Source: Tetracentron sinense | Taxonomy: Eukaryota; Streptophyta; Magnoliopsida; Trochodendrales; Trochodendraceae | Assembly: GCA_015143295.1 (NCBI GenBank) | Contig: CM026557.1 | Span: 20,989,760 to 21,053,759 of the forward strand | DNA length: 64,000 nt | Direction: 5' to 3' | Shown here: piece after piece, positions 9,875 through 22,914 of the stretch | Layout of the letters: every line of letters begins with the position of its first letter | Numbering within the stretch: position 1 is the first letter of the stretch | The notes under the pieces: generated by a model | What the model saw: the letters and a program-made list of their open reading frames with translations, nothing else | Told to the model about the DNA's origin: nothing | Databases searched by the model: none | Translations under genes and position numbers: made by a program

Positions 9875-12800
9875 ACTATTTCTCGATAATAAAAAAACAA
9901 CCAAAGAGGAGCTCCCTTGTGACGTCACAGTCGTACGACTGTCTCTAGCAGTATGGCCTAGGCCATTTTTTGGGTTCTTCGAAGGTAAATTTCTTAGAGA
10001 TCTTGATTTTAGAGGATTTTTGAATCCTATATCGTGTGATTTAATTTAATATTGAGAAAGTTACAATGATTTGAAGGAAAAATTCATAAAAAATAATTAT
10101 CTCAATTCAGAATTTTTTTCGCTCAGATGGGGCAAGTTTAATGTTGTTTGTTGGTCATGGGTGAACCGGTTTTTTTTAAGGATCGTTTTAGAACTGAGTT
10201 TACCCCATTTGGAAGAGATTTGAAATTTTGAATGCTCTATGATGATTTTTTCAACCCTTTTCCTACCTTTTTGACTGTTAAAGGGGGTTTTATGCTTGAT
10301 TTTCTTATAAAAGCATCTTAGATGGTTGCTTTTGGTAATCATAATATATATGGATAAGTTTTTGATGAGGTATTGATTGCTTGGAGGTGTGACTTCAGTT
10401 TTCCCTTAAGATGCTCCTATGGATGCTAAGACTCTTACTCCCCCGACTCTTTCCGACTCTGTTGCCCACTCTATCACCAATATTAAATTCAATGATGATA
10501 ATTTTCTTGTGTGGCGAAGCTCTGTTGAGCTTTATATTGGGGGTCATTCTAAGATGGGATATCTTGATGGTAGTCAGAGACATGTATTTCCGAGATTGGA
10601 ATGCCGAGAATTGCATTATTTTGGGCTGATTTTTTTATTCTATGGAGTCTCAAATTGTCGGGAATTACATTATAAGGATTGTCATGAGCTTTTGGACAGT
10701 CTAATTCAGACTCATGCCTTAGTAGAGAATGATGCTCGGATATATTAACTCACTCGTGAGATTATTCATTTTCAGCAAGAGGATATGCCTATCTCTGATT
10801 ATTTTGGGGCTCTGCAGTGTCATTTAGAAGAATTGAACCATTATGAGCCGCTTTCTGAATTGTCCGCTGCTTCTGCCAAGATTATGACGAAGCAAATTGA
10901 GTGTCATCGTATTTATGATTTCTTGGGTGGCCTTCATGTCGAATTTGAGCAGTTACACACTCAGCTCCTTGCCACATCTCCTCTACCCTCTCTTCGATCA
11001 GTGTACTCCACTGTGTTCAATGAGGAATGTCGTCGGATTGTTATATCTTCGAGCTCCCCTCCTATGCTCCATCCATATCGTACTGCCTTTGCTAATGCTT
11101 TTTGTCCTCCTCCAGGACTGATAGGGGTCGTCGTGGTCAAGCTCCCCTCCTATGCTTCATCCAGATCGTACTACTTTGCTACTAATTTCCATCCTCCTCC
11201 AGGACGTGGTAAGGGGAATGATAGGGGTCATCATGGTCGTGGTCGAGCTCCCCTCCTATGCTCCATCTAGATCGTATTGCTTTTGCTACTAATTTTTGTC
11301 CTCCTCCAAGACGTGGTAGGGGAAATGATAGGGTTTGTCATGGTCGTGGAGTTCGTGGTCATGGCAGATTTACTACTCCTTATGCTCACTGTGGTATAGT
11401 GGGACATGATCGTGATCATTGTTATTGTTTGCATGGCTATCCTGAGGGTTACCAGTCTCGTCTTGCTACTTATTTTGCTACGACTCCAGCTATTGATCCT
11501 CCACCTGCAACCTCAGTTGATGCGAGTGATCTTTTGGAGTCCTTGAGAGCTCAGGTTGCTAAGATGATCCACGTTGAGTTCCATATGCAGAGTGATTTTG
11601 ATACTTCTGCTTCATCTTCACTAGCTGCCTCAGGTATCCATGCTCCCTCGGCCTATAGTAGCATTATATCGTCTTCTTCCCCTAGCTGAGTTATTGATTC
11701 TGGAGTTACTGATCATATGACTAGTGAGTCATAGGGTTATTCCATTTATTCACCTCCATCTCCTACTGCCAAGGTTCGTTTGGCCGATGGTTTCATTACT
11801 CCTGTTTAGGAGTAGGACACATTCTTGTATCTCAGTCTCTCTCTTTATCTCATGTTTTACATATTCCTCATTTATCTTCTAACCTTCTTTCAGTTAGTAG
11901 TCTTACTACCAAACTCTAGTGTTGTGCTATGTTTTATCCTTCTCATTGTCTTTTTCAGGACCTGACTACGAGAAAGATTGCTGGTAGAGGCGTGAAAAGA
12001 GGCGGGCTGTACTACCTTGACACAAATTATGCTCCTGATTATGTCTCATCTACTGCTGCTACTGTATTTTTTTTTTTTTGATGATGCTACTCATGATATT
12101 TGTCATTTATGACATGCCAAGCTTTGGGATGTTGGATCTAAGACTTTGTGTTCTTTGGTTCCCACTTTTAGTAAACTATTTTCTTCATCTACTTTTTACA
12201 GTGATACTTGTGAGCTTACTAAACATGCATGTTTGCACTGCTTATCCTTCTCGCATTCATAGATGTCGGTCTACTTTTGAGCTTATTTATTCTGATGTTT
12301 GGGATCAATCTCCGGTTACCTCTAGTGATGGTTTTCGTTATTATGTTACTTTTATCGATGACTACACTCGGGCTACTTGGATTTACCTTATTAAGTCTAA
12401 GGATGAAGTGTTCACTAAATTCCAAGAATTTCATGCTACGGTTGTTACCCAATTTGGTGGTCTTATTAAGGTACCAAACCAAGCCAGCGCAATCCTGCAT
12501 TTTGAACCTACAAGAATGGCAATCGAAGCACACCAATCGAACGAGCAAGGCTTCTCTCTTACAGGTTCGACTAGTCAATTCCGATCTTTTCCCTTTTTTT
12601 ACTCACGACATTCCACTCTTTTCTTCTTCTTTTTTCCACCCAGCTGTTTACTCGTCAAATTTCTTTCAGTCAAATAAGAGGGCTCTTAGATATTGATCGA
12701 AGTTCCAACCATATATCTGAATTATCCCCTTGAAGCCAGAAAAATTAGTAGATGATTGTGTTTTCCATCACGATGTAAGCTCGGAATTTCTATTAGTTTA

Positions 12801-13217
12801 TTTACTGAGTTTTTGTTTGGACCAATGCATCAAGTTTTCTTACCTAGTAGAAATTAGATAGTTTCCTGTGGTTAAGAGCAAGCAGAAACGTGGGTACTAG
12901 AGTGAAAGCAAGGATAGTGAAAAATGAGTTGAGAGGTTGGGGTATGGAAGAAATGAACTATGCACCTACCCTCCAAGGAACTATTGCTAATCCATTTAAG
13001 CACTAGGAAGTAGCAAGCATAGAAAAAAAATGTTTAATATGGCAAGTGTTTAATGCCAGAACTAGTAAAACTGAACTCACATATTTATCTTTTGTTTTCC
13101 AATTTATGCTCTTGTTTCTTGATAATTCTACTTTTGTTTGCCTTCAATGCTAAAAAAAAAAACTCCATAAAAAAGCAATCTTTGTTGGAGTATTCGGATA
13201 TCAGCTCTTTAAAGTTT
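9875..13217 (+). mobile_element. Duplicated block B with Ty1/Copia gag-protease-integrase remains
   Basis: Second copy of the block at 1837-4992, same strand, clearly homologous from ACTATTTC to GATATCAGCTCTTTAAAG. It keeps more of the Copia sequence than copy A: gag (about 10.42-11.05 kb), the Arg/Gly-rich repeat, a CCHC-like knuckle C-G-I-V-G-H-D-R-D-H-C (about 11.4 kb), protease start, pre-integrase region and integrase start (about 12.18-12.47 kb). It is broken many times, without RT, RNase H or LTRs. Left flank is the Copia RT fragment; right flank is ordinary DNA leading to the RTNLB remnant rather than a MADS box. So the two copies share both edges while their flanks differ. Confidence 0.8.
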
Positions 13218-13606
13218 GAAGACTTGGGTAAGGCTTCTATGAGTATTTAATCACCAGATTATACTGTCTTTAGTTCATTTTAATGTTGATAGAAAAATGC
13301 GCAGCAGGGTCTTAGTAGCGATGCCATTTTTTTTTTTTTTTGGGGGGGGAGGAGATTTTGTACTTAATATCTCCAATTCTTTCTAGCACATCGTCACTCT
13401 TCTCTTATGTTTTAAAGCTAGTCTTTTGGACGCTACTTTATTTGGAAGCTACTTAGTTTACGTAATTAACGAATATGGAACTTCTTTCTAGCACATGGTC
13501 ACTCCAGTACTGTGGTAACAAGTTATTCAAACTATCCTATTTCAATTTTCAAATTATGGATTTCATGATTGACAACCCATAAGAGAGTGGTGGTTTGATT
13601 AATCAG
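13218..13606. other. Spacer, probably RTNLB intron
   Basis: No frame of interest. T-run and G-run at 13328-13350. It ends in an acceptor-like TTAATCAG immediately before the first RTNLB exon, so the right-hand part may be intron. Confidence 0.35.
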
Positions 13607-13924
13607 GTGATTGCTGGCTTGTTGATTCTATCAATCGTGGGGAGTTGGTGCAACTTCTTGACCTTGTTCTAGATATATTATGAATTTGGCCTATTTATTT
13701 ATTTATTTCTCTATTCATCTTCTACATTGGCTTACATAATTTGAAGAAAAAAATGATTTTGTTTTGCTAAACACTGTGACCATGTTCTATGAGAAGTATG
13801 AGGACCAGGTTGACTCCTTTGCGGAGAAAGCAATGACCGAGATCAAGAAGCAGTATATGGTGTTTGATGCCAAAGTTTTAATAAGATTCCCCGAGGGCCA
13901 TTGAAAGACAAGAAGAAGGCTTAG
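13607..13924 (+). pseudogene. Reticulon-like (RTNLB) gene, last two exons, broken
   Basis: Plant RTNLB proteins are ER membrane proteins with paired hydrophobic hairpins that curve tubules. After an acceptor-like AATCAG, 13607-13669 encodes V-I-A-G-L-L-I-L-S-I-V-G-S-W-C-N-F-L-T-L-F, the second membrane hairpin of the RTN domain. From 13764 the frame gives [16 protein letters not shown] and K-K-Q-Y-x-V-F-D-A-K-V-L, the conserved tail. Near 13880 one base appears to be missing, so the final [12 protein letters not shown] falls in the next frame before a TAG at 13922-13924. A stop also follows directly after the first segment, where the donor would be expected. The upstream exons are not in the window. 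It is a 3' gene fragment, not functional as it stands. Confidence 0.78.
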
Positions 13925-14374
13925 AGTGGTTGAGTTATTATAGCTATTAGGCCCATAACTCATTACTAGGTTCTAACAGACATTTGGGGTAGCTATGGTT
14001 TTTCAGGTGGTGTTGTGACTCTTCATAAATTATTGGCTAGAACCCCGTGATTAGGTGCTTCTTGACCAACAAAAGCTCTGAAAGAAATTGGAGATTAGGT
14101 GGCAACAAAATTATAGGGAGGGGCTGTGGGGCTTTGATTTTTTTTTTAATACCGAAAAAGCATTTCACCATCCACTGGATAGTAATCAGGCAGTAGGATA
14201 GTATTCCAATAGTATTTAAATTCATGATAGCATAATCGGACAAATTCGAATACAAATATTTTAATCGGAGTCAAATATGAATGCACTATTTCACTATGTG
14301 TTGGATATTGAATTGAATTTGGATAGTCAGATAGTGCAATTGAATTGACTATGCTCTTTGAATTTGCTCCGTTT
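13925..14374. other. Spacer, no gene seen
   Basis: AT-rich DNA. A stretch at 14150-14340 rich in near-repeats of CAATTGAATT and TGGATAGT may be an old transposon, but I found no ends. Confidence 0.3.
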
Positions 14375-15420
14375 ATAGAGCTATGTGGAGGTTCCATAAG
14401 GAAGACCCAACACTTTGGAGTTTGGAGGAAGGTGGTAGGGATCAAATTTGGCATCATGAACAAAATTGTGATTCCCACAAAGTAACTTCAACATATGGGG
14501 CCAGTGTTTGGAAAGGAGCAATAATTGTCATGAAGACTCTGTTTGCCTTACTTTGTGGTGAGAAATGGAGGTAGAATCAGATTCTTGGAGGACGATTAGT
14601 GTGGGCCCAACAGACTTTGTGAGATATTCCTACCCTCTACAGGCTGGTTCCACATATGAATCTCTTGATGAGTCATTCTTCGAAAGAAGAGAAGGTGAGG
14701 CAATCTAGTGCCCAGTATCTTGTAGAAACCTTAAGAAACAGGGAGATATAAGAATGTATTGATCTAATAAATTTGGACAAGGTTAAAAATCATGCAAATA
14801 GGGAGTATCATCAGACTTTGAAAAAAAAATCCGAGGAGAATTTTCTGTTTGCTCATTCTATAGGGTCCCTTTTGGATGATATTTATAGGAGCATGCCATT
14901 TGAGAAGATTTGGAAGTCTTAGTTCCTTACTAGTATCAAAATTTCATTTGGACCGTAGTTCTCAACAAAATCATAATGATCAACCAGTAAATAAATCGCA
15001 ATATGACCATTCTGGACAAATATTCCATGTACATCAATGAGGAAACCTTAAATTGTCTACTTATTTACTATTCGTTTGCATGAGTGTTGTAGAATTCTTT
15101 CTCTCTTCGGGATGTCATGATCTCTTCGGAGAGAAAAGAGGGGTTCTTTTTGGTTGGCCAAGAGGCCCCTTTGAGAAGAGGGATAAAATTCTCTGAAAAT
15201 GCATCCTTTTGCAGTCAGCTGAGACATTTGGAAAGAATGGAACAGAAGGATCTTTAAAGGTGTCAATCGATCAAACCTAAGAACATGAAGCGATATTGGC
15301 TAGATATTGTTTGAATGGTCCTCCACTTTGAATGAATTTACCATTTTTAAAAAGAGTAGATTTTGTCAACAGATGGAAACCTCATTGTATCCAGCAACTA
15401 ATAGTTATGATTTTCTTTTT
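14375..15420 (+). mobile_element. LINE (L1-like) ORF2 C-terminal fragment
   Basis: Frames on the plus strand match the C-terminal third of plant L1 ORF2: L-W-R-F-H-K-E-D-P-T-L-W near 14.38 kb, then V-W-K-G-A-I-I-V, and much later a E-R-M-E-Q-K-D-L stretch like the W-K-E-R-N-R-R-I-F tail motif (about 15.24 kb). Several frame changes and stops show it is dead. The RT core is missing and the 3' end is not sharply marked. Confidence 0.6.
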
Positions 15421-16289
15421 TACGAAATTCATTAGCCGTTGTAATTAGTATACAAATATAAATCAAATTTTCAGCTCCAATAAGAAAATAAATACAGCTT
15501 AGCATTCAAAACTCCCGCTAGCCAAAACTATGAGAGCAAATATTGTTTAGTTGATATCCTAAGTGGTGCCACTGAACAAGAGTTCGACGCCTAAGGTAGT
15601 TTTGTTAAGACTTATAAAGCTTGGTATTTTGCATTTCGTCATGGTTACTTGGTAGGAAATTTGGGCTACTTTGTCATGATTTTTAACAACATTAATTCTT
15701 ACCAATTCATACCAACATGAGATTTCAAGTCTTATCATTCTTTATGAGATTTGAAATCATTCATTTTAATGCAATTGAAGTCTTGCAGGAATTGCAACGC
15801 AATAGATGAAAAATATCGATACATCTAGTTCTCAAAGGAAAATGCATATTGTCTATTTATAAAACTTGTGAAGTGTCGGACTTTGTAAGTCTCTGCAAAA
15901 GAATGGACCCTTATTGTCTTTATAATATGATTTGTAATTGCTCTTTTCTAGGCATATTGAATGAAGTTAATGGTTATTAGAGAAAATCCGGAGGTTTGCC
16001 CACTTGAAGAAGCATTAATTAATGAAGGTTATGAGCTGCCTCGAATCAGCCATATCTCATTCCCTTTCTTTCTTCTATGTTTTTATTTTATTTTATTTAA
16101 GAAAGATTCATAGCAGTTGTTATCAGAGCAATGTTCCAATAATTGTGTGGTGATTTCAAACATAATAATTGATAAAAGAAATAAAGAAACATCCAATAAT
16201 AAGATCTCAAATTAATCAATGATGTCTAATGTCAATAATCAATCTAACAGTTCTCATAATCATACGTCATGGTAAGCTACTACAAAGAC
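15421..16289 (+). mobile_element. Possible LTR end with tRNA-Met primer site
   Basis: TGTTATCAGAGC at 16118-16129 is one base from the initiator tRNA-Met primer site, so an LTR in plus orientation may end near 16116. The sequence to its left is AT-rich with no clear LTR start, and what follows soon passes into the end of a Copia element on the other strand. Evidence is weak; the primer site could be a chance match. Confidence 0.25.
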
Positions 16290-19255
16290 CCATCACTTTA
16301 ACTTGTTGCTTAAATGTCTTTGGCTCTAACCCTTTTATTAATTGATCTACAATCATAAGTTTTGTGCTTGTGTTCTATCGATATTGTTTCTGAACCTCCT
16401 CCCTAATGGCAAGATATTTAATCTTCATGTGCTCAACATCATTACAATACATGTCGTTTTTAGAGAAGAAAATTTTGGCGGCATTAAAACAATAAATTCT
16501 TAACAGCTTGGCGAGCCAAGTCTCGAGATAAAATTTTGCAATCATAATCCATGATTAGTAGCCTCAAAGCATGCCACGAGCTTGGCCTCCATAGTGGATG
16601 TAGCAGTGATAGATTACTTCATGTTTCTCCACAAGATAGTCCCTCCAGCCAACAAGAAAACATAACCAGAAGTAGAACTCTCGCTATTAGGGCAGCCGAC
16701 AAAATTTGAGTATGCATAACCGATCACTTCCAAATGATATGATCTCTTGAATGCGAGCATGTAATCTTTTCTTCCTTGTAGGTACCGTATCACTTTCTTT
16801 ACAGCTTTCCAGTGATCCATTCCTGGATCACTCTGGTATCTACCTAGCATCCCAACTACAAAACTAATGTCTGATTTGGTACATGTATGTGCATACATCA
16901 AACTCCCCACATTGGAAGCATATAGAATATTTTTCATTGCTTACGTTCTAAATCAATCCTTGGGGCATTCTGCAAAACCTATCTTACAATTGGAGTATCA
17001 GTAGCTACGCAATTACACATACTAAATTTCTCATGAACTCTTTTGATATATGTTTTCTAAGACAAACCCAACAATCCTCGAGATCGGTCTCAAAATATCT
17101 CGATTCCAATCAGGAAGGTTGTCCCACGATATCTTTTATTTCAAAGTTCTTGGGGAGAAAACATTTGGTCCCGTGCAACAGACCTAAGTCACTACTAGCA
17201 AGCAAGATATCATCCATATGTAGAATAAAAAAAATTATAAACTTACTCCCACCGACTTTTAGATACATACACCTATCAACAGGTTTTTCTTTAAATCCAA
17301 AGGAAGTTATGGTATCGTTGAGCTATATATATATATATATTTCTTAAGCTTGCACACTAGGTGTTTCTCTTCTTTACTTGAGAAGCCCTCATGCTACTCC
17401 ATGCAGATTTTCACTTCTAAACTTTCATTCAAAAAAGTTGTTTTCACATCTATTTATGTAGCTCTAAATTGTAATGAGTAACTAATGTCATAATGATTCT
17501 AAGTGAATTTTTCTTGGATACAGGCGAAAATGTTTCCTTATAATTAATGCCTTCTTTTTTAGTGAAACATTCGGCTACAAGTTTGACTTTATCGATCAAT
17601 ATTGCCTTTAGCATCGTGCTTGGTCTTATAGTCCCATTTATAGTCGACTTTCTTACATCTATCAGGCAATTCATCGAGATTCTGGACTTCATTATGGTCA
17701 ATTTAATTTTGACTCTTCTTTCATAGCATCGATCCACTTAGAACAAACATTGATTTCCATGGCTTATGGAAATGTAACCAGATCTTTACTTAACCATATA
17801 TCAAAATCAAATTTTTGTAGATACACCACGTAATCATTTGAGATAGCATATCTTTTGTGTCTCGTATATCATCTTAAAACTACTGGTTGTGATGTTTTTA
17901 CAACAGGTTCATTGGTGATAATTTCATTATGTAGTGGTTGATTTGTATCATTCTATTGTTCCTCAATATTGTCAAACTGGTTGTCAACAAAAGGGTAAAC
18001 TATTTTAGAAGTTATGGACAAATGAACTTGTAGCATAACTTCTTCAATGACCACATTGCGTGGTTCACCACTCCCACTAATTTCACAATTCTCAATGAAT
18101 CTGGCATTACCGGTTCCCACGATTCTCGTACTGTGATTAGGACAGTAAAGCCTACCCTTTGGATCTTTCAGGATAACCAATAAAGTATCCACTAATTGTT
18201 CTAAGATTCAATTTTATGTCATGCGGTTTGTAAATTCTAACCTTTGTTGGGCATCCCCAAACATGTAGAATCCCTAAACTAAGTTTCCATCTAATCTATA
18301 GCTCAAGAGGAGTCTTTAGAACTAACTTACTGGAACCCGATTTAGGATGTACACAAGGGTCTCAAGGACTTCAGCCTACAATAATTTTGGGTTGTGTGAA
18401 GTTACTAATCATGCTCCTAACCATATCTATTAGACTACGATTACGCCTTTCACCTACTCTATTCTACTGAGGTGTACTTGCATAGTGTATTACACACAAA
18501 TGCCACGCTTTTCTTAGAGTTTGGTGAATGGACCAAAATGGTGGCCCGATTCATCATATCTACCATAAAATTCACCGCTTCTATCTATTCTCACGATTTT
18601 GATATTTATGTCTAGTTGTCTTTCAACGTTAGGAGTGTACACCTTAAAGGTATTCACTGCCTATGATTTTTTATACAATAAGTAGACATGTCCATACCGT
18701 AAGTAATCATTCATAAAGGTAATCGGGTAAAGAAGAGCGATTAGGTAAATTTTGCAACAACCTGTCACCGAGTAAACTAATCTAATCGTTCTTTTCTTCA
18801 TCAAAGTCGTAGTAGTAGATTTTTTAATTCGATAATTCTCATTATGATGTTGTTGATAAAGATAATTGCATTTAGTCCGTGAAATACTTTTTTCCACCAA
18901 AACACACAGTAAAGAAAGGTTCACAAATATTTGTGTGCATAATCTCAAGAAGCCCAATACTTCTTATGGCACATTTCCTGGTGTATTTAGTTTGTTTACT
19001 TTTTAATACAATCCATAGGCACACTAAAGTCAGTGAAGTCTATGTTCCTAAGGACTCTATCTTTGACCAACCTTTCTATTCTTCCTCTAGAGATACGCCC
19101 CAGTCTCTTGTGCCATGACAAGGATAGATTTCCATCCAGTATGCCACGTTTCATTCCAACATTAATATTCGAATGTAGGGTTAACAAGGTTTTAGCAAAT
19201 GAAGTATCGAGATTCAACTTATATAAGTCAGCGCATAAGATACCAGAACCAACAA
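16290..19255 (-). mobile_element. Ty1/Copia pol region (pre-integrase to RNase H)
   Basis: A fossil Copia element on the minus strand, broken many times. From right to left it shows the pre-integrase motif W-H-K-R-L-G-R-I-S (about 19.1 kb), integrase remains (18.2-18.9 kb), RT with K-E-G-I-N-Y-K-E-T-F-S-P-V (about 17.5-17.6 kb), and RNase H with the usual Copia opening L-M-Y-A-H-T-C-T-K-S-D-I (16.6-16.94 kb), tailing off with S-T-M-E-A-K-L-V-A near 16.6 kb. Its gag side is cut off by a gypsy fragment at about 19255. Matching 5' parts (primer site and LTR) seem to lie at 25.8-26.3 kb. Confidence 0.8.
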
Positions 19256-20010
19256 AGTTCTCAAATTTTCTCTTCTTGTTGTAGTCCTCCAAAATTTCTT
19301 TGTCCATTGGTCTTTCGGCTAGTCTATTTTCTCTGACTGCTAATGATTTTTGTATTTCTCTATGCACATTTTCAATTCTCAAAGCTCTATCTAAAATTTC
19401 TGAAAATGAGTTAAACCTTTGAACTATCAGTTTTCCTTTAATTACTGGCTTCAATCCATCCTCGAAGTTGTCGACTCTCCATTGTTCATCCTCAACAAGT
19501 CTTGTTTAAAATCGGAACAGCTGGTTGAATTTCTATCATATTTGCTGACTGATATTGCCTTGAGTCAGTTGAAGGAATTCCATCTCCTTCGTCTTCCTCA
19601 TGGAGACCAAAAAATACTTCTTGTAAAATTATTCTGTAAAATTTCCCAAGAGATAGGCTTTTGATTTTTTCTGGAACGGTCCTCTCAACAGTCGTCCACC
19701 AATGTTCAGCATCTCATGACAACATGAATATTGCTAACTCTGGTTTAATCTCTTCTGGGCATCCTATTGCCTGTAAAATCTTCTCAAGCTCTCGAATCCA
19801 GTTTTTGGCCACTAACGGATCGGTGGCACCGGAGAACGATGTCGGTTGAAGTTTCCTGAACTTCTCAAGTCTACCACAATTCCCTTGCTCTTGTTCTGAG
19901 TTAATAGGGACACAGTTACCATTTTGTTGTCGTTAGATCAACTTTGCTAGAGCAGTGATAGCCTCGAATGCTCCGGCCAGAGTATTTCCAGGTGCTCGTC
20001 TCGACAGCAT
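19256..20010 (-). mobile_element. Ty3/gypsy gag fragment
   Basis: Gag of a gypsy element. An ATG at 20008-20010 opens M-L-S-R-R-A-P-G, followed by F-S-G-A-T-D-P-L-V-A-K-N-W-I-R-E-L-E-K-I and A-E-H-W-W, the Retrotrans_gag signature. It is broken a few times. It lies 328 bases after the LTR end at 20338 with a primer site between, so it belongs with that LTR. Near 19255 the homology switches to Copia on the same strand; an open stretch of about 150 codons crosses the switch. Pol and the second LTR of this gypsy element are not present. Confidence 0.7.
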
Positions 20011-20324
20011 CGTATTCCTATTAGGAGAGTAATAATGTTTTACTATATTGCAATAGGGACATCAAAAATCTAATTCATCAAAAGGTCATCCAAAATATCT
20101 CACTCATAGTCTAATCATACTCAATCCCCCTCAAGCTTCATAAGACTACCTCTTATACTCTCCTACAGATGATCTGTATCTCTAACATTCATTCCTAACG
20201 CATACACAAGGTTTCAAATCGTTATTTCTTTCGAAACTCATAGTGTACAACAGTCCTAATTGAGTCTAATATACAATTGGGCCCTATATCGAATACAATT
20301 TGTTATGATGGTTATTGCTTTTAT

Positions 20325-20337
20325 CTTTGATACTAAC
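20325..20337 (-). other. Primer binding site (tRNA-Met type), diverged
   Basis: Read on the minus strand the bases just after the LTR are TTAGTATCAAAG, a worn form of TTGGTATCAGAG. Its place between LTR and gag supports the orientation and the LTR boundary at 20338. Confidence 0.5.
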
Positions 20338-21059
20338 TGTGACGCCCCAAACTCGCACCTAAGGAATCATGTTCCGTGACACGTGCCCGTTCGTCATTAC
20401 CACGCAAGCGAAAGCTGTGCCCGCAAAAATATGGAAAATTTTAAATTTTCTTATGAGCTGACATAAGCAATAACAACGAGTCATCACAATAACTAATCAT
20501 AAGTAAATGCGTTACCTCACTTGCTACAGTAGTTTTTACTTTTAGCGCCAATACACTTTCCAGAATCTATCAAGCGTAGCTCCTTACCAATTGGCAACCA
20601 CTTCAGGATATAAAGACATAAAATGAAGGGGATGAGCTATAGAGCCCAGTAAAATCCACAGTCCATCTAGACTATTTTCCACATAGTAACATTCATCAAT
20701 AATGATATAGTAGTATATTACAATTCTCATATTATAATAATATGTTGAATAATAATATCGTAATTTGTGACTCGAGGTCACTCAGGGCAATTTCACCATA
20801 TACGAGATTCTCAACCTCCAAGTGTTTTCCATTGTCAAGTTCATCCAATCATTGTCCTCAACACTAGGTTACCGTTTCAAATAACCACTCACGCTCTATC
20901 CTTGAGTCCATAGACTCGATCGATTGAGTCTTCGCCCATGTACAACCTCTATCCCTGAGTCCACAGACTCAATTATCAACCAATCAGAACTTCTCTTGAT
21001 TACGATCAATCCTTGGATATGCCAACTCAATTAACCTTAAATCTGTATATTCCACACAT

Positions 21060-21870
21060 AACCCGGGCCTTCACCCGATGACTGTCAGGAACAAGACCTC
21101 TGACATAAACCACTTCCAGGAACAACACCTCTGACATATCACATTCTGTCAGGAACAATACCTCTGACATATCACTGTATATTTTCCCACTGTGGAAACC
21201 CCAGCTCACATAACCACATTTGTCAGGAAACACATCTGATCGCTAGGATACACATCTGATTGCCAGGATATACATCTGATAGCCAGGAAACCCATCCGAC
21301 CTGTTAGGAAAATAAACTCATCTGATATGTCAGGGACGCACCTCTAACTAACAAAAAACACTTGACCACCAGGAAACACCTATCTATCAGGAACACACCT
21401 GACATATCACTCTGTCAGGCATAACACCTCTGACATAACATAATTTTCAGGCAACACATCTGATAACTAGGATACACATTTGATCGCCAGGAAACTCATC
21501 CGACCTGTTAGGAAAAGAAACTCATCTGATATGTCAGAGACGCACCTCTGACTAATAGGAAACACTTGACCACTAGGAAACACCTGTCTATTAGGAACAC
21601 ATCTGACATATCACTCTATCAGGCATAACACCTCTGACATAACACCATGCCAGACAAAACACCTCTGACAGTACCCATGTCAGGCAAAACACCTATAACA
21701 TCAAATTCTGTCAGACACACCACCCGTGACATCAATTCCTATTAGGCACAACACCTCTGACATCAAATCCTGTCAGGCACAACACCTCTGACATCAAATT
21801 CTTTCAAGCACAACACCTCTGACATCAAATCCTATCAAGCACAACACCTCTGACAGTACAATGCTTAATC
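21060..21870. repeat. Degenerate ~35-bp minisatellite inside the LTR
   Basis: About fifteen variants of ACCTCTGACAT followed by a TCAGG-containing spacer. Units average about 35 bases. A larger duplication of ~204 bases is also visible: CCTGTTAGGAAAA with matching flanks at 21300 and at 21504. Many units read TGTCAGG...CCTCTGACA, an imperfect hairpin, so each unit could fold. Confidence 0.8.
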
Positions 21871-22914
21871 TAACATTTGTTGGGATGTACCTGTCCCTGC
21901 AGAACACCATCCCTCAAAGCAACCATCCTATAACATCACAAGCTCTATTGGGTGTATACCTGCCGACACATGTCAATGCCCCCTCAAGGTAACATCATTG
22001 AGTTTGTAAACTTAATACATCCCTGGGTTCGTAGGCCCCAATCCAACCTTGGGTCTTTCGACCCAATGCCATCCTAACTCTCCCGACTATTAGCCACGGA
22101 GGAACCCGACTCTTAATAGACCCACCTCCCCAGACCTAGTCAAAGAGGAACACGGATAACGTTTAACACAGGTTAGGTTTTCTAATCGTAAGAAATCCCT
22201 AATTAATCAAAGGCTCACTTGATTAATTGAATCAGTTGGGCCTCACACCCGTGGACCAAGTCCAAGGGTATACCATTCTTGTATGAAACATTATCCGACC
22301 GATGGACCCTTCCATCTCCTTACCATGTCCAAACAACATCACATTACACAAGGATTGTTCCGATGTGGAACTTTACCAGGCCACTGGACCCTTCCATTGC
22401 CTTACAAGCGTCAAAATAGCATCACATCACACATAGAAGAGCTCAACCAGGCTTTCGGAAGACCATGCGATTGATTGCCCAGGGATCCGAAACAATCCCA
22501 AAGTATTCAGCATGTCTGTGATCGATCGCCCATACAAGGCCGATTGATTGTCCATCGATTGTTGAGCCAAAATCTCGAATCGTTTAGACCGAAACTGAGG
22601 TATACACACCTCCTTCTCATTTTTCATACTTCCCATTCATTCATTACACATCACAATGGGTCATTGACCCTTTTTCATTCACACATCGTTACAAATTATT
22701 CCATGTGAGCCAAAATTCTGAGCTATTCAGCCCGAAACCGAGGGCTACGTCATCTGTTCAATTTCCACACATCCCCATCCATTTCATACATCGCATGTCG
22801 GGTCTCTGACCCTTTTCATCCACACATCACACATTCCAAGACAATTATCACAGAAAAAAGGAAGGAGTCTCTGAAAATTAATTATTCCTGAAATCCTAAA
22901 ACAGTTTGACCAGT

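Noticed and set aside
19033-19849. Plus-strand open frames across 19.0-19.85 kb
   Set aside because: They are antisense to clear gypsy gag and Copia homology on the minus strand.
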